Positions 55,404 through 64,000 of a stretch of DNA of 64,000 bases are shown here, piece after piece. The notes beneath the pieces are model-generated. The model was not told the DNA's origin, did no database searches, and saw nothing but the letters and a program-made list of their open reading frames with translations. Positions within the stretch are counted from its first letter, which is position 1; each line of letters starts with the position of its first letter. A program made the position numbers and the translations under genes. The DNA lies in assembly GCA_022225965.2 (NCBI GenBank), contig JAKJXP020000034.1, positions 124,001 to 188,000 of the forward strand. Reading direction: 5' to 3'. Source of the DNA: Diatrype stigma (taxonomy: Eukaryota; Ascomycota; Sordariomycetes; Xylariales; Diatrypaceae).

Positions 55404-58400
55404 ATTTTACGATTTAAACGAGGTCGATTTATTCGGACTTAAAGCAATTTTATTCGAATCCATACCTAAATATATATTTATATTTATTCCGGACTTTATA
55501 CGAGCATTTTCGTTTTTACTTTGTTTTATTCCTGAATTAAATCTAATCTTTAGCGCTTTTATCTTTTTTAATTCATCCAACGAACCCACTTACGGCCGTA
55601 CGCCTTTTTTTGAATTACCCGTTAAACCTCGTTTTAATATAAAACCTGCAATAAAGCTTAAAAAAATACGCAAATATTAAGTTAAGGTTTAAGCTTAAGC
55701 TTAAATCCAAGCCCATAATGTCGACCGAAACGAAAACCAGCTTATTCGATAATATAATAAAGCTCGAATCCCTTTCGGAATAAATCAGCTTTAAACGGGA
55801 AATAATAAATTATTTTTATATTTAAAAATACGGCCGCTTATTACCGAAAAAGAACGAAGCGAAAGGTTCCGACGTTACGGACCTAAGTAAGTTTAAAAAG
55901 GTTAAGAAAAAAAGAATTTAAAAGGATAAGCAGATTAAAGCATTCGGCTATATTCGATATAGGCTTAAAAAAAACCCTCGGTTCGAGATTAATAGCGATA
56001 AAAAGCTAAATACCCTGGTTACTATTTGGAAATATCTTATAAAATAATATCGATCCAAAAATAGCGCCGTTTTTTAATAGCTTTTATATTAATGGAAAAA
56101 TATTATCTTAATTATAAAAAATAACGTAATTATTTTAATAATTAAGTTACGCCAAATTAAAACGGATTTTATCGAATTTAACGAAAATTGTATCATTTTT
56201 ATTCCATATTTTATTAATAAGTTCTTTTCCGTATTCGGCCCGAATTACGCCATCTTTTTCATTATCTTTTACCAGTTTTATAGTATTATATCCGAACGAA
56301 AAAACAATAAAATTACCAAGGCTGCCGCAACTTTCGAAAAAACTTTGCAGCTAACCTTTTAAAAGGAATAAAATATACGGATTCGGAATAACAATGGAAT
56401 ATAAACCGGATTTTTTTAAATCTATCGTTTTAATAACAAAAATCAAAAAAACAAAAGCAAACGTAAAATATCCGATAACGCTTAATGCATTTATTGCGAG
56501 GCTATAAAACGTAAAATAATAAATTATTTCCCTAACGAATGCTTTTAGGAACATCCGGATAAGGCCCTTTTTTATTAGCGAAATAACAAAGCTTAATTAA
56601 AAAAGCAAAAAACTAACGATGCTATAGCCGTTTCTGTTAAACTAATATATAGAATTATTAATAATAACGATATCGAGATTATCATTAATACCTTTTTAAC
56701 GGCAAAAGATAATACCGCGAAATTACCATTAATAATAATATAGCCTAATATTTTATTACGTATTTTTAAAAACCTTTTATCCGGAATTAACCTTATAATT
56801 ATCCGGATACGGCTTAATAAGCAATTCGCGGAATTAATATCGGATTTTAAATATTTCATTAACGGAATTCCGGACATTTCCGAAACAAAACAACGACTAA
56901 TAAAATTAAGCCTTATGTTTTTATTTTAAAATAAAGCCATTGAATTAACAAAAAAGCTTTAAAAGGTATTGGTTTTAAATAATGGCTGCAGTTAAACTTT
57001 TTATTATAAACGCGAATTATTTAATAAGCTTCGGCCTTATAAAGGTTCATAAATTTACGGCATCGAAAGCAAGGTTTTGATATTCAAAAAAAAAGGCACC
57101 ATCGTTTTTTATATCCTAATTAACGGCAAAACAAAACGTATCCAAATTTAGGATGCGATTTATTGCCCGGAATTAAAAGCAAATCTTATTTCGATTATTT
57201 AGCTTATTAAGAAAGGTACGGAATTCTTATTTCGTATTAACGCCGCTTTCGGTATTAAAGGGAAATACATTTTCTTAATCGCGATAATATTATTAGGCCT
57301 ATACGTAATTGATTAATCCGGTAGCATTATTAATATAACTGGCCTTAATATGGCTTTTTATTTTTATTTTATTATAAACCTAAATATAATAATTTAATAT
57401 AAGCGATTAAAATACTTTAGCGAATAAAATATCCGCAAGTTAATAATTATATTTAATAACATAAAACCAATAAAATATTATTATTTTTGTAATAATTGCG
57501 TTAAAAATCGGCAATGGAAAAAACCATATAAAGGTAATTTAAAAAAGGGTATATATTACTTAAAGTTTTTATATTTCGACGAAGCAAACATGCCTAAAGG
57601 CATTATTGGCTACGGCAACGCTACGAAATGGCTAATCATAATATATAACCATTCGTAAATAAATTGGATTATTTTTATCAAATAGCTAAAAAAGTAATTT
57701 AAAGCCTTTAAAGAATTCTTGGTATATTAAGAAAAGCCTAAACGATATTGCCATTACGTAACGATAAATAAACTTAAATAACATCGCAGCGACGAATTTT
57801 ACGAATATTATATAATAAAAGGCATAGCCATTCGTTACTTTGTTATTGGCCAATACGAACAAAATGAAATTATCGAAAGCATTATAGGTTATTTTAAAAA
57901 ACATATTAAATCCATTATAAAAATAACCATTAAAACCGAAATATTAAAATATTATTGGCCATTTATCGTTAAAGTAATATTTTATTTTAGGAATAAAAAT
58001 TCATATTTTGCCTTCGAAATTATTCTTTATGAAACTTAATATAATAATAAGCCTAATTTATATTACTTAATTTATTTAAAAGCATCCGGTATATATAAGC
58101 TTAACAAAAAAGCGAATATTTTTAAATTTACCGGCATAGCTTATTAAATGTTAGGATATAATAGCGATAAAATAACGAATTACATTATTTTTTGACGAAA
58201 TACCAATAAAATAAAACACGCCAATAATGTAGTATTTAAAGAAAATTATTTCGTTTATTCGCAATGCCGAAGCTATAAAAAAAAACCAGTTATACTTAAT
58301 TTATTTACGGCTAAACCTTAAGATATATTTATTATTTTATTTGCTATAATATTAACCTTAAAATTAATTCGCTAAAGCAATAAATAAAAAAACAAACGAT

Positions 58401-61400
58401 TAAGTTTCGAATTATTACCGGCCATTACCGAAAAGGATAGCAGCTTATTCGATATTTACCCTATAGTTATTCGGAACCGGGCCGCTAAATAGCCCGATAT
58501 AGGCTTATCCTTTTAAGTTAATCCCGGCAAAAAACCATAAAACGATAATAATAATTCAGCTTAGCCTTATAAAATCCTACGTAACCTTAACGTTTTAACT
58601 TAATTTAATAATAACTTATGTAATTCAATTAACGTTATAGCTTTATTTATTAAATACATAAAAAACAACATATATTATAAAAATAATTCATTATTAAAAG
58701 TTCCTTATAGTTATAACCTTTATTTATGCATTAAATATAATTAAATTAATCGCTTTTAATTAAAGGCTATTCCGGCGTTTTATTTAGCCATAGCCATTTT
58801 AGAAATAATACTAATAGCTATAACGATTAAGCCTTGCAATTATTAACATATAAAACGAAACGTATAATGGCTTAAGTAATACAAAGCTATAAGCGACGAA
58901 TATTAATCGTTAATAAATAATAAGACCTAAACGCTTTATAAATTGCCTATTAAACGAAAGGCTTTATTTAGCAAATGGATTTATAAATTAAAGAAAGGTT
59001 TTAATGGTAAAATTATTCGATATAAAGCACGATGGATTATCCGTAATTTCGAATAGATTAAAGGCTTGGATTATATAAATACCTTCGCTTTAATGGTTAA
59101 ACTTATAAGTTATAAGGCGATTTTCGCTTTCGCCGCAGCATTGAATCTAAAACTGGAGCAAATGGACGTTAAAACGGCATTTTTATACGGGCCTATTATT
59201 AAAAAAATTTACGTTAAATAATTACCGGAATTTAACGACGGCATAATAAAGGTTTATAAGTTAAATAAAACGCTTTACGGTTTAAAGTAAGCTTTACGAA
59301 TATGGTATTAAACATTGGCTACTTTTTTCGAAAAATTAGGGTTTAATCCGTTAAACTTTAATATAAGGATGTTTTTAAAGGGATATCTTTATATAATAGT
59401 TTACGTAAATAATTTTTTAATTACTGGCCCTAATAAGGATAAAATTATTAAATTAAAAAAAGCCTTATTTAATAGGTTTGAAATATTTAATCTTAAATTT
59501 TATAATTATTATTTAAATATAAGTATTATCCGCAATCGTATTAATAAAAAGATTTACCTTAATTAAAAAGCTTACCTTGAAAAAATTATTAAGAAATTAA
59601 AATAATAAAATATAATACCTTATGTTATATCCATGGTAATCTTAAAAATCGACGAGCCGTCCGATAATTTCGAAGCTATTAAGGCAAACGTTTAATAATA
59701 TGCTAAAGCCATAAAATGCTTAATATATATTATAATAAGTACTCGTCCGGATATCGCTTATGTCGTTTTTTATTTTAATCGTTATATAAAAAATCCTATT
59801 ATCGCTTATTTCGCCGCCGTTAAACGTATATTACGATATTTTAAAGGCATATTCGATTATAAATTGATATATTAAGGTAAATTATAAGATTTAATTAAAT
59901 ATATTAACTTCGATTGGGCCGGTTATATATAATTTCGATATTTAATTGCTGGTTATATTTTTAATATCGGCAGCGGCGCTATTAATTGGTTTTTAAAAAA
60001 ACAATAAACGGTAGCCTTATCGTTTTATAAAGCTAAATATATAGGTTAAACGTAAGCAATAAAGGAAACAATTTAGTTACGGCAGTTATTAAAAGAACTT
60101 AACGTCGTTAAAAACGAAATAACTATTACGATAATATATGGGAATAATTAAGGAATATTTGCATTAATAAAAAATCCTTAATTTTATGTCCGTATTAAGC
60201 ATATTAAAGTATAACATTATTTTAACCGTAAAAAGCAAGCGAATAGTAAAGTTAATTTTCGGTATATTTATATTTTTAATTAAATCGTTAATAGCCTAAT
60301 AAAGCCTTTATTTAAAGATAAATTCGTTACTTTTAAAGAAGCCCTAAATATCTTGCTATAAAATAAATGGAAAAAATAAAACTGGGTCCTATAAGGGCAT
60401 TTTATTGCCAAAATATTATCTTTATTTTTAACATTTATATTAATAACCTTATTAATATTTTTTTTTTTATTCTTTATTATACGTTATATTAACTTTACGA
60501 TAATATCATTTTTTATGGATTTTTATTAATATATTTATTATTTTTTCTAAGGGATTTATAAAATTGACCCAATTAAATGGAATATATTTTTGCCCCAAGT
60601 GGAAATAAAAAATGTAGCCTTAATACTTATATATATGTATCCAATTAATTACTTTTTTTTTCGGGCCTTTTTTTTTTTTATTAATTCATATATATTATAA
60701 TGGCATTTATAGCATTATTTACGGCATTCGGTATATCCCCATTAAATCCTAATATATTAGGAATAAACTTAAAAGTTTTCCTATAATAATTTCGTAATTT
60801 AATAATTAATGATAAAGGCTTTTACGTTTATTATAAAGCCATTTTTTTCCATAACGAATAAAATAAAGTTAATTGATAATAATATATGCCTAATATTAGC
60901 GCTCGTAATATTTTCGAAAATTTCGCCGGACCATTTCCGAAATACGGCAAAAAAACCTAAATAAAACTATTCAGTACGTTTAACGGACCCTTAATTGGCG
61001 ATTAATAAAAAACACGAAAATAATATGTTTTCGTTATAGCCATTATTAATGGTTTTCGTAAAAAACGAATTTTAATTTAGGACTATAATCCGGTATTACA
61101 TATTGTTAAAACTAAACGATAAAGAAATGTATTATTCGAAAAACAACATTTTTTCGTTAAATACTTTTATAACAAACGATATATATCGAAAGCCGAAATT
61201 TAATATAATATCGACGATTCGAATAATAAAAAAAACAAATGTTTAATACTTTTATTACGCAAAATATGGGAATTAATTAATTTAAAAAACAGTAGCTATT
61301 AAGGCTTTAACGATTCCCGCTTTAAAGGTTATATTAAACTTAGATTTTAGGATTTTAGCAAAACAGGCTAACTTAACGATAATCTCGAATTATAGCTACG

Positions 61401-61571
61401 TATGGTTCGAATAGGAATGTTGGAATACGGTGGCTGGAAATCCAGGTGGCTGGGGACGACTTATATTTGTGGCTATATATATGGAATGCCCTTACCTGCC
61501 TATAAAGCATATTCCTATTATACTAAATAACCTAATATAATATACCTTATAACTTACGTTTATATTTAACA
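55404..61571 (+). mobile_element. 3' part of a RIP-mutated Ty1/copia retrotransposon
   Basis: A 6.2-kb AT-rich block with pol domains in Copia order on the plus strand, all riddled with TAA/TAG stops. Visible traces are a zinc-knuckle-like CIYCEA..CF.EHP near 56475-56560, a protease-like NNGCS near 56985 (DSG-type site with Asp changed to Asn), and integrase-like sequence over 57400-58040. Reverse transcriptase follows from about 58960: KARWIIRNFEQIKGLDY, LKLEQMDVKTAFLYG, and the catalytic YVDD changed to YVNN near 59400. RNase H is at about 59740-60170 (CLIYIIISTRPDIAY; later SFYKAKYI). Asp-to-Asn and Gln/Trp-to-stop changes are those expected of RIP. The 3' LTR is 61418-61571. The 5' LTR and leader are missing here and lie inverted at 34542-35418. 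The copy is dead. Confidence 0.9.
61418..61571 (+). repeat. 3' LTR of the split Copia element
   Basis: 154 bp starting TGTTGGAATACGG and ending TTTAACA, the same length as the LTR at 35265-35418. The following five bases, AATAA, differ from the 5' outer flank AGTGA only by two G-to-A changes. Confidence 0.88.
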
Positions 61572-61819
61572 AATAAATTGGGTCACTAATAATTCAGGGG
61601 CTTATTAAGCAATAATTACCTGAAATTGCGTATCGGACATTTCTGTACGTTCATTGGATGATTCGAAAAAAGCTCACTGGTTAGCGATAAGAATGCTCTC
61701 CGCCTAGGCATATAATTCTCTCAGAATCCCATATTTCCAATTCCGTTTGTATTGCCTTTTTAGCAGCATATCGTGAAATGGCCAGTCATAAGCCGTAAAC
61801 AATAATAAACCAGCCCAAC

Positions 61820-63405
61820 ATGAGTGCAGTTGGGACTCAAGTTCAACCACAGTTGCGGGAGACACATCCGTAAGTATACCTCTTATCTTCCCATCTTGTC
61901 CACTGTCTCAACCATGATAGGTGCCCTTTACTAGAGGAACGCTTCTCCGTCTTGAAACAGTCCATTATCAAGCCCGAAGATATAAATCGGGTTATAGAGT
62001 CTTATCACCGTCTCACCAAAGCTCTGGAAAAAAAAGCCGACCTGATCGCCCAGCGAGGACCCAATTCTATTCCGGAGATCAATTTTGCTGACCTGCAAAG
62101 TCACGGTGGCCTTCTCCCTGGGGATGTTGCGGATATTGCCAGGCAGGCAGGTTGTATTGTCATCCGCGGGGTAGTTCCGGAAGAAGAGGCATCGTCCTGG
62201 GAGTCTGAGCTCAGGAGCTACACTAAGAGGCACCCCAAGGTTATAGGGTTCCCCAAGCACGACCCTCAGAACTTTGGCCTGTTCTGGACCCGCCCGCAAG
62301 TCCAGATACGAAGTCACCCTAATGTCATGAAGGCGATGCAAGCTGTCAGCCATCTATGGCATATATCACGGGAAGACTCTCTGTTCGATCTATCAAGCCA
62401 GGCTATATATGCCGACCGTTTTCGAATCAGACACCCCTCTAAAGGTAAGTGCTCACCGGAAGCTGCTGTCAGTAGAGGGGACTATGTCCTTGATGTATGT
62501 GAGTCAAGGTTAACTTGAGATGTCAGACTTCGAGTATCCTCTCAGAGCTCATCAAGACAGTGGGTCTATGGAGCGTTGGGAAGATCCCCAATACCGCGCA
62601 TGCTACCAGAAGATATTTGATGGTAGATGGGAAGACTACGACCCATGGTGTGCCGATCACCGTTCTGAAGCCAAGACCGATCTGTATTCGACGGGAAGTG
62701 AGTGTCAACTGCGTACATAGTATAGCGGCGGGCGTGCGAAACTAACACAGAGCCGCAGAATCATGCTCCGCTTTCCGCTCTTTGCAAGGATGGATGAGCA
62801 TGTCGCACACTGGCACCGGGGAGGGAACCCTTCGCCTAGTACCTGAGCTCAAGCTCTCTACGGCCTATCAACTACTACGGCCATACTTCATTCTCGACGA
62901 GGAATTCGACGACGTGACACCCCTATTCCCCGGCGCATCACCAGGCAATCTACAGTTCCTACCGACAAACAAGCTACACCCCCACCTGCTCTTAGAAAAG
63001 AGCATGGTCGGCATCCCGCCCGTGAAACCCGGTGACTATGTCTTCTGGCACTGCGACCTCATTCACGAAGTCGACAGGTTCCACCCCGGTACTGTTGACT
63101 CCTCGGTCAGTTACAATGGCTGCGTGCCTTTGTGCCCTTACAATCTCGAGAACTTGGTGAGTATGCGGCAAAGCTTCTTAGATGGGAAACCACCGAAGGA
63201 CTTCCAGGACTACGAATATGTCGAGTTCGAGAAGGACCACGAAGATCATGGTGCGAGACGCGAGAATGTGCTATCCCTGGCGGGGTTAAGGGCGTTAGGC
63301 CTGGAGCCTTTTGATGAAGAAGAGGCCGGAATCACCTCGGGTCAGCGAGCAATGCGGAAGCTGGCTAATCAGAAACTTGGGTTTATCAAGGAGAGAAGTT
63401 CGTGA
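61820..63405 (+). CDS. DUF1479 protein, putative Fe(II)/2-oxoglutarate oxygenase
   Basis: Four exons (61820-61869, 61921-62444, 62527-62697, 62759-63405) give 463 residues. The DUF1479 pattern is clear: LKQSIIKPEDINRVIESYHR, ADLQSHGGLLPGDVADIARQ, GCIVIRGVVPEEEASSWESE, HPQNFGLFWTRPQ-type motif, then FRIRHPSK joined to DFEYPLRAHQDSGSMERWED. Next come FRSLQGWMSMSHTGTGEGTL and RLVPELK, and KPGDYVFWHCDLIHEVD. The HQD and later HCDLIH segments are likely iron ligands of a double-stranded beta-helix fold. Members include fungal proteins induced by glucosamine or stress; the substrate is unknown. The third exon was placed to continue SKDFEYPL, which needs an 82-nt intron ending TGTCAG. The start codon lies only 248 bp after the Copia LTR, so its promoter must be short or partly within the transposon end. 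Confidence 0.88.
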
Positions 63406-64000
63406 GTCGTGACGACATGCTATATGATGTCTCAGTCTTGGAAGACCGCCCCTATCCTAATAGTTAGAAATGCTACATAATTGGGTGGGTTCAGTGTGCA
63501 CAGTGCATTGCTCACCGCTGCCGATTTCTTGAGGCTATTCGCGATGCCTTGCTTGGTTTAGGTTGTCCTCCAAGTTCCAACACGATCCTCACTTGGCCTA
63601 ACTAGTGCCAATGTTGGCCTTATTCGTACAATCTAGATCACCTATTTCACGCCGCATTAGCTCCGCTGTGCCGCACCCGGGCCTATCACATAATAGCTCG
63701 CTGTAATCCATGTAACGTGATGGCAGTCTCAGACAGGGGTTCAAGGTTGTAAAGATAAGGAATTCGGCTGCCTAGAGAAACATGCAACTGCCAACGGTAT
63801 ACTTCGTACGAACGTAGCCACACTTACAGGGCGTCGATTGTTCTGATCTTGCTGTTTGTTGTGTATCATGGCTTAACATTCGATCCCCTTTGCGTGTTCA
63901 TCTACGTGTTAATGAACATCGCGACAAGTGGGCGACGTTAGAATGGATTGTACCTTTGAGGCCGACCGGTCTTTTGGCCCCTCCGTCTCCCAATGTCGGA
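63406..64000. other. No gene recognised at window end
   Basis: Short open frames only. Any gene here would extend beyond the window. Confidence 0.5.

Overview
The window comes from a filamentous ascomycete (Pezizomycotina). Genes carry short introns with GTRNGT donors and CTAAC-type branch points just before the acceptor. The gene set is typical: a P450, a Zn2Cys6 regulator, an ACS-family MFS permease, a PTH11-type rhodopsin-domain protein, a GH3 glucosidase and a DUF1479 protein. Three AT-rich blocks show repeat-induced point mutation (RIP): transposon copies full of C-to-T and G-to-A changes. No clustered secondary-metabolite pathway, rRNA, convincing tRNA or CRISPR array was seen.

Layout. 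0-9 kb: a small membrane protein, a secreted beta-rich protein, a RIP-mutated TIR transposon, a fungal SLATT-domain protein and a P450. 9-11.8 kb: gene-poor. 11.8-23 kb: conserved housekeeping genes (PRP4, a Pch1/cyclin K-type cyclin, DUS4, ADE2). 23-30 kb: an accessory trio of Zn2Cys6 factor, MFS permease and rhodopsin-domain protein. 31-34 kb: a decayed multi-membrane gene. 34.1-35.4 kb: a 403-bp LTR element beside the 5' part of a RIP-mutated Copia element. 36-52.9 kb: a DNA transposon sitting in a small secreted-protein gene, a MAT1-2-1-like HMG-box gene interrupted by an assembly gap, a GH3 beta-glucosidase, a TMA17-like chaperone, a mariner-like MITE, an M20 carboxypeptidase and a single-pass surface protein. 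52.9-55.4 kb: a young, GC-rich, non-coding LTR element. 55.4-61.6 kb: the 3' part of a RIP-mutated Copia element. 61.8-63.4 kb: a DUF1479 gene.

Main discovery. The short LTR elements at 34139-34541 (minus) and 52930-55403 (plus) each have non-matching 5-bp flanks, but the flanks match crosswise. One site reads ATTTT at the 5' end of the first and the 3' end of the second. The other reads GTTTG at the 3' end of the first and the 5' end of the second. The two Copia fragments are complementary halves (5' LTR part, minus; 3' LTR part, plus) abutting exactly the two ATTTT junctions. Re-inverting 34542-52929 would rebuild one Copia element of about 7 kb with outer flanks AGTGA/AATAA. This points to an inversion of about 18.4 kb, carrying the HMG-box gene, made when two different LTR-element cDNAs joined two target sites in a crossed fashion. 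Both short elements and the Copia element share a primer-binding site matching the anticodon region of initiator tRNA-Met, a half-tRNA primer as in Drosophila copia.
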